A stretch of DNA of 64,000 bases from the NCBI RefSeq assembly GCF_000013085.1, contig NC_007643.1, positions 3,936,501 to 4,000,500 on the forward strand, written 5' to 3'. The position numbers and the translations under genes were made by a program. Of this stretch, positions 35,370-44,035 are shown piece after piece. The notes under the pieces were generated by a model, which made no database searches, was not told the origin of the DNA, and saw only the letters and a program-made list of their open reading frames with translations. Source of the stretch: Rhodospirillum rubrum ATCC 11170. GTDB taxonomy: Bacteria > Pseudomonadota > Alphaproteobacteria > Rhodospirillales > Rhodospirillaceae. The stretch's first letter is position 1, and the number at the start of each line of letters is the position of its first letter.

Positions 35370-36386
35370 TCATCGGGGGGTCTCCTTGAGGTCACGGTGG
35401 CGGACATGGGCCCGCCGCCCCGTTTCGTTCAACCATGCCGCCAAACGCTCGGCCGTGTAAACCGACCTGTGTTTGCCACCGGTGCAGCCTATGGCGATGG
35501 TCAGGTAACTCTTCCCCTCCTTTTCATAGCGCGGCACCAAAAGAGCCAGAAGCGCCGTCACCCGATCGATGAGGGGGGCGAAATCGGGATCGGCCGCGAC
35601 ATAGGCCGCCACCGCCGGATCAAGGCCGGTCATTTCCCTAAGATGGGGCTCGTAATGGGGATTGGCCAGGAAACGCACGTCGAACACCAGATCGGCCTCG
35701 CGCGGCAGGCCATTGCGGAAGCCGAAGGACGAGACGAAAATCGCCAACTCGGGCCGGTGGTCGAGGGAGAATTCGGCTTCGATGACGGCGCGCAGCTTGG
35801 CCGGGGGCAGAATGCTGGTATCAAGGCAGCGCGAGGCCCGTTCCTTGAGCGGCGCCACCAGGGCGCGTTCCAGGGCGATGCCGTCGGCCAGCGGCCGATC
35901 GACGGCCAGCGGGTGGCGGCGGCGGGTTTCCGTATAGCGCCGGACCAGCACCTCGTCGTCGCAATCGATGAACAAAAGCCGCACGTCAAAGCCGGTCGCC
36001 GCCACCAGCCGCTCGATCGCCGCCAGAACGGTGGCCGCGTGGAAGCCGCGGGTGCGGGTGTCGATCCCCAGGACCAGCGGCCGCGGCTGATCCCAACGGC
36101 CCTGGGTCAGGGCCTCGAACAACGACAGCGGCAGATTGTCGACCGCCTCATAGCCGATGTCCTCAAGGGCGCGCAGCACCGTTGTCCGCCCCGCTCCCGA
36201 CATGCCGGTGACGACGATCACCCTGCGGTCGGCGGCGGGGGACGGGGGGGCCTCGGCGGGGTCGGGAGCGATGTCTGTGGGCAAAGGAGCGGGATCCCTG
36301 AGGCGAAGGAGGCTTGCGGATCGGCCCAAAGGGCCGTCCCGAGGTGTCTGTCGCCCAAGGGGGGGACGCAAGGCGCGGGGCTTCAA
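35370..36386 (-). CDS. rapZ: RNase adapter protein RapZ (YvcJ family)
   Basis: The conserved part begins near residue 53 with VIVVTGMSGAGRTTVLRALEDIGYEAVDNLP (seen as VTGMSGAGRTTVLRAL), a P-loop where Arg replaces the usual Lys, common in alphaproteobacteria. The C-terminal half has DVRFLANPHYEP and IGCTGGKHRSVYTAERL. RapZ proteins bind small RNA or nucleotide-sugar signals and NTPs. The reading frame opens with a TTG at 36384-36386; the first ~50 residues are not conserved, so the true start may be further in. It lies between hprK and manX. Confidence 0.9.
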   Translation of the reverse strand: MKPRALRPPLGRQTPRDGPLGRSASLLRLRDPAPLPTDIAPDPAEAPPSPAADRRVIVVTGMSGAGRTTVLRALEDIGYEAVDNLPLSLFEALTQGRWDQPRPLVLGIDTRTRGFHAATVLAAIERLVAATGFDVRLLFIDCDDEVLVRRYTETRRRHPLAVDRPLADGIALERALVAPLKERASRCLDTSILPPAKLRAVIEAEFSLDHRPELAIFVSSFGFRNGLPREADLVFDVRFLANPHYEPHLREMTGLDPAVAAYVAADPDFAPLIDRVTALLALLVPRYEKEGKSYLTIAIGCTGGKHRSVYTAERLAAWLNETGRRAHVRHRDLKETPR

Positions 36387-36442
36387 CGGTCCGCGTTCCC
36401 GGACGACCGGCGGGCGAAAAACACGCTATCGGGAGAGCCTGA

Positions 36443-36892
36443 TCAACAGGCGAGCTTACTATCCCCCCGCGCCACCGCCAGGGCAAGGTCAAGTTTCACC
36501 GGGGCCGAGGCCTCGAAGGGGTCGAGTCGCACCAAAGCCACCGATGCGCCGCCAATATCGGCTTGCGCCGGATCGGGCAGGCGCTCAATCGGTCCGCCGG
36601 GCACCAGATCGACGACCAGGGCCAGCGGCACGGGATCAATGGCGGCGGGCATTTCCACCAGCCCCAGGCCGCGCACCTCGATCAGGCCGCGCAACGGATC
36701 GGGCGGGGCCAGGGCCGGACCGGCGGGGCCGGCCAGCACGATCAATTGATCATCGCCGACCAGCACGGCGCCCCGGTCGATCATACGCAGGGCCAGATCG
36801 GATTTTCCCGAGCCTGACGGACCGCGCAATAACACCGCCCAGCCATCGCGGGCGATGGCGGTTCCATGAACCGTGGGAGGGGGCTTGTCCAT
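36443..36892 (-). CDS. hprK: HPr kinase/phosphorylase, short alphaproteobacterial form
   Basis: This 149-residue protein is the C-terminal catalytic domain only, as usual in alphaproteobacteria. The Walker A motif is LLRGPSGSGKSDLALRMID, followed by VGDDQLIVL and the HprK signature EVRGLGLVEMP. It phosphorylates the regulatory serine of HPr and can reverse the reaction. The ATG at 36892 is used. In rhizobia hprK follows chvG directly; here the two are 31 kb apart on opposite strands. Confidence 0.94.
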   Translation of the reverse strand: MDKPPPTVHGTAIARDGWAVLLRGPSGSGKSDLALRMIDRGAVLVGDDQLIVLAGPAGPALAPPDPLRGLIEVRGLGLVEMPAAIDPVPLALVVDLVPGGPIERLPDPAQADIGGASVALVRLDPFEASAPVKLDLALAVARGDSKLAC

Positions 36893-37015
36893 GTCCCCCA
36901 GGATGGACGAAGGCAAGCCCGGGGTCAAGGGACGGGAAGTCTTTGAAAAGATCCCCGGCGACGGGTATTGGGGGAGGCTAAGATCGCGCCGGCACCGGCG
37001 AAGCGAGCGAGGGGA

Positions 37016-38089
37016 ATGATGATCATGGGATTGCTTGGCAGGGGTTTGCTCGGCCGGGGTTTTCTTGGCCGTTTTCTTGGGGCGGGGTGGCTGCTGGCCG
37101 CGCCCGCCCTCTCTCCCGCCCTGGCCGAAGAGCCGCTTGTGGGGAGCTTCCTTGCCGAACGCGCCTGCCCGGCCTTTGTCTCCTTGCGCAAGCAAACCAA
37201 TCCCGGCGAGGTCCGCCTTGAGGTCGGGCGGGCCTACCCGGTGACGGCGGCCAATCGCGCGGCAGCCACCCATGTTCTGCTCACCGTCGCCGAAGCCACC
37301 CCGACGCGGCGCTGGGCGGCCCTGGACTGCGGACAATTGGCGGTGGAAGCCGGCGCGGCCCCGTCTTCGGCCCCCTCTTCGGCCCCCTCTTCGACCCCGT
37401 CTTCGGCCGCGTCTTCGACCTCGGCCTTCGTTCTGGCCCTGAGCTGGCAACCGGCCTTTTGCGAAGGCCGGCCGACCAAGCCCGAATGCGCCAGCCAGAC
37501 CGCCGATCGCCTTGATGCCGATCACTTCGCCCTGCACGGCCTATGGCCCCAGCCGCGCGGCCGGGCCTATTGCGGTGTCGATGCGGCGGCGGTCGCCCTG
37601 GATAAGGAGGGCGCCTGGGACCGCCTGCCCGCCGTAGCGCTGAGCGAGCCGACGCGCCGGGCCCTTGTCCGGGCGATGCCCGGCACCGCCTCGTTCCTCG
37701 ATCGCCACGAATGGATCAAGCATGGCACCTGCGCCGACGCCGGGGCCGGGCCGGGGGCCGAGGCCTATTACGCCGCCTCCCTCGCCCTGCTTGAGGCGAT
37801 TAACGCCTCGCCGGTGCGCGCCCTGGTCGCCGGGCGGATCGGCGGCCGGCTGGAGACGGCGGACTTGCGTCAGGCCTTCGACGCCGCTTTCGGAGCCGGG
37901 GCCGGTCAGCGGGTCAGCGTGTCTTGCGTCCGCGATGGCGGGCGATCGCTGATCGGCGAGATCAAGCTAGCCCTGGCCGGTCCCCTTGGCCCGGAGGTGG
38001 CCGGAGTTTTGGCGGCGCGCATCGCCGCCGTTCCCCCGGTCGATCCGGGCTGCCCCGGCGGCATCGTCGATGCGGTGGGGCAGCAGTGA
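37016..38089 (+). CDS. Ribonuclease T2 family protein, secreted
   Basis: The 357-residue protein has a signal peptide (GLLGRGFLGRFLGAGWLLAA, cleavage near ALA-EE) and both T2 catalytic segments: CAS I FALHGLWPQ and CAS II HEWIKHGTC. It would cut RNA in the periplasm or outside the cell. An N-terminal extension of about 85 residues precedes the nuclease domain and is joined to it by a Ser/Ala/Pro repeat linker (SSAPSSAPSSTPSS) at about 37363-37420. ATGs at 37016, 37019 and 37025 share one ribosome site. It is divergent from hprK. Confidence 0.9.
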   Translation: MMIMGLLGRGLLGRGFLGRFLGAGWLLAAPALSPALAEEPLVGSFLAERACPAFVSLRKQTNPGEVRLEVGRAYPVTAANRAAATHVLLTVAEATPTRRWAALDCGQLAVEAGAAPSSAPSSAPSSTPSSAASSTSAFVLALSWQPAFCEGRPTKPECASQTADRLDADHFALHGLWPQPRGRAYCGVDAAAVALDKEGAWDRLPAVALSEPTRRALVRAMPGTASFLDRHEWIKHGTCADAGAGPGAEAYYAASLALLEAINASPVRALVAGRIGGRLETADLRQAFDAAFGAGAGQRVSVSCVRDGGRSLIGEIKLALAGPLGPEVAGVLAARIAAVPPVDPGCPGGIVDAVGQQ

Positions 38090-38277
38090 GCGGCTTGCGG
38101 CCGATCCCGGGCGCCGCGGACCCCAAGGCGACGACGCTGTGGACGGTTTGCTTGCCCACCCGGAAAACCGCCCATCCCCTAAAAAGCCGTCCAAGCTGCG
38201 GCGGGTCTGGACCGGCGGCGAAAATGGACTAAGATTAACTTGCATTTTTTATAAGGCTTAGGGGGACGATCGCGGGA

Positions 38278-38664
38278 ATGGCGGACCGGCGGGGGATGCG
38301 CGGTATCCTAATGATGGCCGTCGTCTGGCTGGGCATTTTGATGCCCACGCTGGCCGGGGTATCCTTGGGCGTGCCCGCCGATCCGCTGCTCGGCGATGCC
38401 CTGGCCGTCCATTGCCTGCCCCTTGATCGCGCCTTTGCCGCCGGGGAGGGACCCCAAGACCGTCCCGATGGGGCGGGCGATCCCCATTGCTTCTTTTGCT
38501 ATCCCGCCACCAATGGCGCGGCCGGGCTGCTCGCCCCCTCGCTCCCCACCCTGCCGGCGCCCGCCGCCCAGGCCCTGGCGCTGCGCCTCGCTGGCGAGGC
38601 GGCCCTGCAAGCGTCCGGCTTCCTGCCGCCACGCGCCCGCGATCCGCCGACCCGATCCGTCTGA
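38278..38664 (+). CDS. DUF2946-type small protein next to copper receptor
   Basis: The 128-residue protein has an N-terminal hydrophobic segment (ILMMAVVWLGILMPTLAG), a cysteine in VHCLPL, a HCFFCYP pair and a tail ending ARDPPTRSV. This layout matches DUF2946. It lies 88 bases before a TonB-dependent copper receptor. Together with the family member at 1553 beside a copper chaperone, it supports a role in copper handling; the biochemical function is unknown. Upstream, 38226-38262 is an A/T-rich stretch with a TATAAG -10-like box. Confidence 0.65.
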   Translation: MADRRGMRGILMMAVVWLGILMPTLAGVSLGVPADPLLGDALAVHCLPLDRAFAAGEGPQDRPDGAGDPHCFFCYPATNGAAGLLAPSLPTLPAPAAQALALRLAGEAALQASGFLPPRARDPPTRSV

Positions 38665-38752
38665 TCCCTCTTCGCTTTGAGCGTGAGCGCGGGAGTTTTT
38701 CCCCCGCTCACCCGGCTTCGCCATGATCTTAAGGATCGGGAGACTCTTTCCC

Positions 38753-40852
38753 ATGTCGTGTTCCCAGTTACGGCCCCGGCTTCTGGGCCAGACGGGGCTC
38801 TGCGCCCTGTTGGTTCTGACCCTGCCGCCCGCCAACGCCCGCGCCGATGACCCGGTTACCGCGCCGCTGGTCATCACCAGCGAATTTCTTAAAGACCTCG
38901 CCAGCCCCCAGGTCACGCGGATCGACGCCGATGATCCGGCGCGGTCCCCGGTTCAGGAAACCGGCGAGATGTTGCGCTCGGTGCCCGGCGTCGCCGTCGG
39001 CCGCGCCGGCGGCCATGGCTTCGAGCCGGTGATCCGCGGTCAGCAGCAAGGCGCCATCGCCGTCATCGCCGATGACACGATGACCCTGGGCGGCTGCCCG
39101 GGGCGGATGGATCCGCCGACCTCGTTTGCCCGTCCGGGGTCCTATGACACCCTCACCGTGACGCGCGGCTATCGCACGGTGACCAACGGCCCGGGAGCGA
39201 GCGGCGGCACCATCCGCCTGGACAAGGAGCTGCCGGCCTGGGATCAGCCGGTTTCGGGGCGGGCCTTCACCACCGTCGACTCGAACGGCCTGGGGGTGAC
39301 CTCGGGCGCCGAGGCTTCGGCGGCGCTGAACGGCGCCTTCGTGCGGGCCGAGGGCGGGATCAGCCGCGCCGACGGCTATGAGGACGGCTCGGGCAACGAG
39401 GTCCGTTCGGGCTTCACCCAGGTTGGCGGCAGTCTGACGGGCGGCTATCAGAGCAAGGACGGCAGCTTCCTGGAAAGCGCCATCTCGCTCGACAAGGTTC
39501 TCGACGCCGAATTCAACGGCATGATGGACAGTCCCGAGGCGACGACGGTCGGCGGACGGATGCGCGCCGGCGTCGAGGTCGATGGCGAGATCCTGCGCAA
39601 GATCAGCCTCTCGGCCTATGGCAACCGGGTGGACCATGTGATGGACACCTATTCCCTGCGCTCCAACGTCACGTCGTTTTCCGAAACGATCACCGATTCG
39701 ACCACCGTCGGCGGCAAGGCGATGGCCGATCTGGCGCTGTGGGGCAGCGCCACCCAGATCGGCTTCGATGTGCTGAGCAACAACCGCACGGCCATCGGCT
39801 ATATGGGCGGCAGTTCGACCACGGTGAACCGCCTGCGCAGCTACATGTGGCCCGATGTGACGATTTCCGATATCGGCCTGTTCGCCGAATCGACGCTACC
39901 GGTCGACGCCACCACCCGCGTCGTCGCCGGTGGCCGCCTGGATGTGGTCTATGCCAGCGCCGGCTTGGCCGACCGGGTTCCGGCCGTTTCCTCGATGGGG
40001 ATGGCCCGCAGCGCCAATGATCTCTATCGCGCCTATTACGGCGAAGACTTCGACGACAGCGTCGAGGTCAATCTGGGCGGCGTTCTGCGCCTTGAACACG
40101 ACATTGGCGGCGGGATCACGCTCAATAGCGGGCTGAGCCGGGCGGTGCGCACCGCCGATACCACTGAACGCTCGATCGCCAGCGGCTCGGGATCGATGGG
40201 ATGGGTGGGCAATCCCGGCCTCGATCCCGAAAAACACCATCAGATCGATGTCGGCGCCGCCTGGAAAGGCCAGGATGGCACCGCCTTCATCAGCGCCTAT
40301 GGCGATATGGTCGAGGACTATATCCTAGATACCCGGGCGCGCGGCAAGGATGGGGTTCTGCGCGCCGATGGGGCGCGGGTCTATACCAACACCACGGCGG
40401 TGATCGGCGGCATCGAGGCCGGCGGCGATATCCGCGTGCTCAAGGACTGGATCATCGATACCAGCCTCGCCGTGACTGTCGGTCAAGATCTCGATCACGA
40501 CCGGCCGCTGGCCCAGATCCCGCCGGTGGCCATGGGTCTTGGTCTGACCTATGACGGTGGCGGCTGGACGGTGGGCGGGCGGTTGCGCGGCGCCCTCGCC
40601 CAGGGCCGGGCCGATACCAGCACCCTGACCGGATCGGGGCGCGATGTCGATGACACCCCGGGCTGGGCGACCGTCGATCTCCACGCCACCCTGACCAGCT
40701 TTCAGCCCTTCGAGATCGGCGTCGGCGTGACCAACCTGCTGGACGCCACTTATGCCGAGCACCTCAACAAGGCCAATACCTTCGATCCGATGGCGGTGCA
40801 GGTGAACGAACCCGGACGGTCCTTCTATCTGACCGTCAGCGCCGCTTTCTAA
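38753..40852 (+). CDS. TonB-dependent copper receptor (OprC/NosA type)
   Basis: The 699-residue outer-membrane protein has a signal peptide (LLGQTGLCALLVLTLPPANA) and a plug domain with RSVPGVAVGRAGGHGFEPVIRG (seen as VIRGQQQGAIAVI) and the characteristic LGGCPGRMDPPTSF segment of the OprC/NosA copper receptors. The barrel ends in the terminal Phe of TVSAAF, as required for outer-membrane assembly. It would import copper or copper complexes using TonB energy. The ATG at 38753 fits a GGGAG ribosome site; an ATG at 38723 is possible. The TAA stop abuts repeat copy C. Confidence 0.9.
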   Translation: MSCSQLRPRLLGQTGLCALLVLTLPPANARADDPVTAPLVITSEFLKDLASPQVTRIDADDPARSPVQETGEMLRSVPGVAVGRAGGHGFEPVIRGQQQGAIAVIADDTMTLGGCPGRMDPPTSFARPGSYDTLTVTRGYRTVTNGPGASGGTIRLDKELPAWDQPVSGRAFTTVDSNGLGVTSGAEASAALNGAFVRAEGGISRADGYEDGSGNEVRSGFTQVGGSLTGGYQSKDGSFLESAISLDKVLDAEFNGMMDSPEATTVGGRMRAGVEVDGEILRKISLSAYGNRVDHVMDTYSLRSNVTSFSETITDSTTVGGKAMADLALWGSATQIGFDVLSNNRTAIGYMGGSSTTVNRLRSYMWPDVTISDIGLFAESTLPVDATTRVVAGGRLDVVYASAGLADRVPAVSSMGMARSANDLYRAYYGEDFDDSVEVNLGGVLRLEHDIGGGITLNSGLSRAVRTADTTERSIASGSGSMGWVGNPGLDPEKHHQIDVGAAWKGQDGTAFISAYGDMVEDYILDTRARGKDGVLRADGARVYTNTTAVIGGIEAGGDIRVLKDWIIDTSLAVTVGQDLDHDRPLAQIPPVAMGLGLTYDGGGWTVGGRLRGALAQGRADTSTLTGSGRDVDDTPGWATVDLHATLTSFQPFEIGVGVTNLLDATYAEHLNKANTFDPMAVQVNEPGRSFYLTVSAAF

Positions 40853-40909
40853 AGCAAATCCCGAGCACCCTGTTCCAGAGTGCGACGACGATTTGCTCCC
40901 CTATCAGTT
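40850..40909 (-). repeat. Dispersed palindromic repeat, copy C
   Basis: On the minus strand it reads ACTGATAGGGGAGCAAATCG, TCGTCGCACTCTGG and then CTCGGGATTTGCTTTA. The inverted repeat is AGCAAATC (40853-40860) with GATTTGCT (40890-40897). The copper receptor stop codon TAA (40850-40852) forms its edge. The following stretch to 41267 has GC-rich hairpins (for example AAACGCC near 41021 with GGCGTTT near 41035) but no gene or riboswitch that I can identify. Confidence 0.8.
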
Positions 40910-41267
40910 TATTAGCGGTATGCGCGAAGCAGGGTTTACGCGCACCGCTCCACCGTCGCGGCGGGAGGGCCCGGGATCCTCGCGCCTCCCCGCGCAAAAG
41001 AAGGCCAAGGGGGCCGGAAAACGCCCGATCCTCCGGCGTTTCCCGGATCCGCCCCCCTTGCCTGCTTGAAACGGCTTTCCCGCCCGCGTGGGCGCGCTCC
41101 CCGCCTCCTCGGGGAGCGTCGCTCCCTTCGCCCGAAAACGTCGCGCGCCGGTCTTTTCCCGCGCTTTCCCTTTGGCGAAAAATGCTCTAGGGTGCGGCCT
41201 TGGTCGCCCCACTGCCGTTAATTTGGGCGATACGCCCTCTTTTCCCCAATCCGCCCAAGGCGCGAGC

Positions 41268-42095
41268 ATGACGCCCCATAATCCGTTCCGCCACCCGGAG
41301 CCCGTCGCCGGATCGCGCCCGCACATGGTGCGCGCGGATGGTCTTTGTCTGAGTTATTCCGGCACCGATGCCCCGGTTCACGCCCTGAAGGACGTTGATC
41401 TGACGATCGAAGCGGGGGATTTCGTCTCGCTGATCGGGCCTTCGGGCTGCGGCAAGACAACGCTGCTGCGCGTCATCGCCGATCTTGAACAGCCGACCGG
41501 CGGCAGCATCACCGTTGAGGGCGTCTCGCCCCACGAGGCCCGCGAACGCCGGCTTTACGGCTATGTCTTCCAGGCTCCAGCGCTGTTTCCCTGGCGCACG
41601 GTCTTGCGCAACGTCACCTTGCCGCTGGAAATCATCGGCCTGCCCAAGGACGAGCGCGAGGCGCGGGCCCGCGACAATCTGGCCCGCGTTGGCCTGACCG
41701 GCTTCGAGGGCAAGTTCCCCTTCCAACTGTCGGGGGGCATGCGCCAAAGGGTGTCGATCGCCCGCGCCCTGGCCCTGGCGCCCGATCTGCTGCTGATGGA
41801 CGAACCCTTCGGCGCCCTCGACGAGATCACCCGTCACGATCTCAACCAGCAACTCACCGATCTGTGGCGCGAAACCGGCAAAACCTGCGTTTTCGTCACC
41901 CATTCGATCTCGGAGGCGATCTTCCTGTCGACCAAGGTGATCGTCATGACCCCGCGCCCCGGCCGGGTGATCGATGTCGTCGATTGCTCCGGGCTGCCCC
42001 GCGTGCGCACGGCGGCCCTGCGCGACGCGCCGGAGTTTCGCGCCCTGGCCGCCCGGGTGCGCCTGGGTCTGCGGGAAGGCCATGATGGCCACTAA
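41268..42095 (+). CDS. ABC transporter ATP-binding protein (NMT1/THI5-linked importer)
   Basis: The 275-residue ATPase has Walker A GPSGCGKTT, a Q-loop (FQAPALFPWRTVL), the signature LSGGMRQRVSIARAL, Walker B LLLMDEPFGALDE and the switch His in VTHSISEA. It belongs to the nitrate/taurine/pyrimidine ATPase group. The ATG at 41268 is used although the frame is open further upstream. It overlaps the first permease gene by 14 bases, so all four genes of the importer (41268-45046) are probably one operon. Confidence 0.9.
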   Translation: MTPHNPFRHPEPVAGSRPHMVRADGLCLSYSGTDAPVHALKDVDLTIEAGDFVSLIGPSGCGKTTLLRVIADLEQPTGGSITVEGVSPHEARERRLYGYVFQAPALFPWRTVLRNVTLPLEIIGLPKDEREARARDNLARVGLTGFEGKFPFQLSGGMRQRVSIARALALAPDLLLMDEPFGALDEITRHDLNQQLTDLWRETGKTCVFVTHSISEAIFLSTKVIVMTPRPGRVIDVVDCSGLPRVRTAALRDAPEFRALAARVRLGLREGHDGH

Positions 42096-42981
42096 CGCCA
42101 AGGGACCGGCCGCTTGGGTCGGACGGGCCTTTCCCGTTCTCGTCGTCGGCGCGGTCTTGCTGTGCCTGTGGTACGCGGCGGCCCTTTTGCTCAATCAAGG
42201 GCTGGTCGACCAGGCGATGGTGCGCTCGGGCCAGCAGTGGTCGATCGGCCAGCGCCTGGAAGCCGCCGCCACCCACCAGCGGCCGATCCTGCCGACCCCG
42301 GTTCAGGTCGGGGCCGAACTGTGGAAAAGCGTGGTGATGACCAAGCCGACCAGCCCACGCGGCCTGCTGCTCCATACCGGGGTGACCGGGGCGTCGACCC
42401 TGGTCGGCTTCGTGCTTGGCACGCTGCTGGGCTTGGTGATCGCCGTGGGCATCGTTCGCTTCCGCGTGCTCGAAGCCAGCCTGCTGCCCTGGGTGATCGC
42501 CAGCCAAACCATCCCCATCCTGGCGATCGCGCCGATGGTGGTGGTGGTGCTGGGCGCCATCGGCCTGACCGGGTTGGTGCCCAAGGCGATCATCAGCATG
42601 TATCTGTGCTTCTTCCCCGTCACCGTCGGCATGGTCAAGGGCCTGCGCTCGGCCGACGCGCTGTCGATGGATCTGATGCGCACCTATGCCGCCCGGCCCT
42701 CCCAGGTGTTCTGGCGGCTGCGCCTGCCCGCCGCCCTGCCCTATCTGTTCGCCAGCATGAAGGTGGCGATCGCCGCCGCCCTGGTTGGCGCCATCGTCGG
42801 CGAATTGCCGACGGGGGCGGCGATGGGTCTGGGCGCCCGGCTGCTGGCGGGCAGTTATTATGGTCAGACCGTGCAGATGTGGGCGGCCCTGGTGATGGCC
42901 GCCGCGCTGTCGCTGTTCCTGGTTTTCCTGGTTGGACGGGCGGAATGGCTGGTGCGCCGGCTGACGGGGGGCTTCGTATGA
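42082..42981 (+). CDS. ABC transporter permease, first subunit
   Basis: The 299-residue protein has about six membrane helices and the BPD_transp_1 coupling loop near MDLMRTYAARPSQVFWRLRLPAALPYL (seen as YAARPSQVFWRLRLPAALP). An unusual feature is the periplasmic insert of about 60 residues after the first helix (VDQAMVRSGQQWSIGQRLEA). Tandem ATG codons at 42082 and 42085 follow a GGGAAGG site. The stop overlaps the next permease start (ATGA). Confidence 0.88.
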   Translation: MMATNAKGPAAWVGRAFPVLVVGAVLLCLWYAAALLLNQGLVDQAMVRSGQQWSIGQRLEAAATHQRPILPTPVQVGAELWKSVVMTKPTSPRGLLLHTGVTGASTLVGFVLGTLLGLVIAVGIVRFRVLEASLLPWVIASQTIPILAIAPMVVVVLGAIGLTGLVPKAIISMYLCFFPVTVGMVKGLRSADALSMDLMRTYAARPSQVFWRLRLPAALPYLFASMKVAIAAALVGAIVGELPTGAAMGLGARLLAGSYYGQTVQMWAALVMAAALSLFLVFLVGRAEWLVRRLTGGFV

Positions 42982-43946
42982 TCCACACCACCCTCGCCCG
43001 CCCCGGCGGACCGACGCGCACCCCCTGGCTGCTCGCCCTGGGCGCCCTGCTGGCGATGACCGCCGCCTTCCGCGCCCTTGAAGGCGGCGATCTCGGCGAG
43101 GTCGGGCTGTGGAGCGCCATCACCACCTTCCTCGCTTGGCATGGCATGGACCGTCTGGCCGGCCTGCCCGTTGGCGCCGGACAGCGCGCCGCCCGGCTGG
43201 CCGTGCCGCTGCTGTTTGGTCTGTGGCTGCTGTTTTGCTGGGAAATGGCCGTTCGGGTTTTCGATGTGCCCAAGGTGCTGTTGCCTGCCCCTTCGGCGGT
43301 GGCGCTGGCCCTGGCCACCCATGCCCCCACCCTGTGGGCCGATTTCGTCCAAACCGTGCTGCGCGGCGCGCTGGCCGGCTATGTGCTGGGCTCGCTGCTT
43401 GGCGCCCTGCTGGCCCTGGCCTGTGATCGCGTGCCGTTCCTGGCGCGCGGCCTTTTGCCGATCGCCAGCTTGGCCGGAGCCGTGCCGATCATCGGCATCG
43501 CCCCGATCATGGTGATGTGGTTCGGCTTCGACTGGCCGTCGAAGGCCGCCGTCGTCGTCGTGATGACGCTGTTTCCCATGCTGGTCAACACCCTGGCCGG
43601 CCTGCGCGCCGCCGAGCCCGAGCAGCTTGATCTGATGCGCAGCTATGCGGCGGGCTGGGGGCGGACCCTGGTGCTGCTGCGCCTGCCCGCGGCCCTGCCG
43701 TTTCTGTTCAACGGCCTGAAGATCAACGCCACCCTGGCGCTGATCGGCGCCATCGTCGCCGAGTTCTTCGGCACGCCGATCGTCGGCATGGGCTTTCGCA
43801 TCTCGACCGAGGTGTCGCGGATGAACACCGATATCGTCTGGGCGAGCATCGCCGTCGCCGCCGTCGCCGGATCGGGGTTCTATGGCCTGCTCGCCCTTTT
43901 GGAAAAGCGCCTGACCCATTGGCATCCATCGGCCGGCGGGCGCTGA
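42978..43946 (+). CDS. ABC transporter permease, second subunit
   Basis: This 322-residue permease has two extra N-terminal hydrophobic helices (LLALGALLAMTAAF and the segment near 70-90) before the standard core, and the coupling loop LMRSYAAGWGRTLVLLRLPAALPFL (seen as SYAAGWGRTLVLLRLPAALP). It presumably pairs with the first permease as a heterodimer. It lies 89 bases before the binding-protein gene. Confidence 0.88.
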   Translation: MIHTTLARPGGPTRTPWLLALGALLAMTAAFRALEGGDLGEVGLWSAITTFLAWHGMDRLAGLPVGAGQRAARLAVPLLFGLWLLFCWEMAVRVFDVPKVLLPAPSAVALALATHAPTLWADFVQTVLRGALAGYVLGSLLGALLALACDRVPFLARGLLPIASLAGAVPIIGIAPIMVMWFGFDWPSKAAVVVVMTLFPMLVNTLAGLRAAEPEQLDLMRSYAAGWGRTLVLLRLPAALPFLFNGLKINATLALIGAIVAEFFGTPIVGMGFRISTEVSRMNTDIVWASIAVAAVAGSGFYGLLALLEKRLTHWHPSAGGR

Positions 43947-44035
43947 CGCCGCGCCGGTTTTCCCAGATCAACCGGGAGCCACTTTTACGCTCGCCGCTCT
44001 AACGCAGCCCAACGTTCTCCGGGAGGGAGTCTTCC

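Noticed and set aside
36287-36386. First ~50 residues of the rapZ frame as true coding sequence
   Set aside because: They begin at a TTG without a clear ribosome site and are not conserved; kept in the coordinates only because no better start codon could be proven.
40898-41267. Possible TPP or FMN riboswitch before the NMT1-type importer
   Set aside because: No CUGAGA/ACCUGAUCUGG-type TPP core or FMN-element core was seen on reading; only general GC-rich hairpins are present.
40904-41326. 140-residue minus-strand frame ahead of the ABC operon
   Set aside because: Arg/Pro/Gly-rich, overlaps the start of the ABC ATPase gene and shows no family features or ribosome site.
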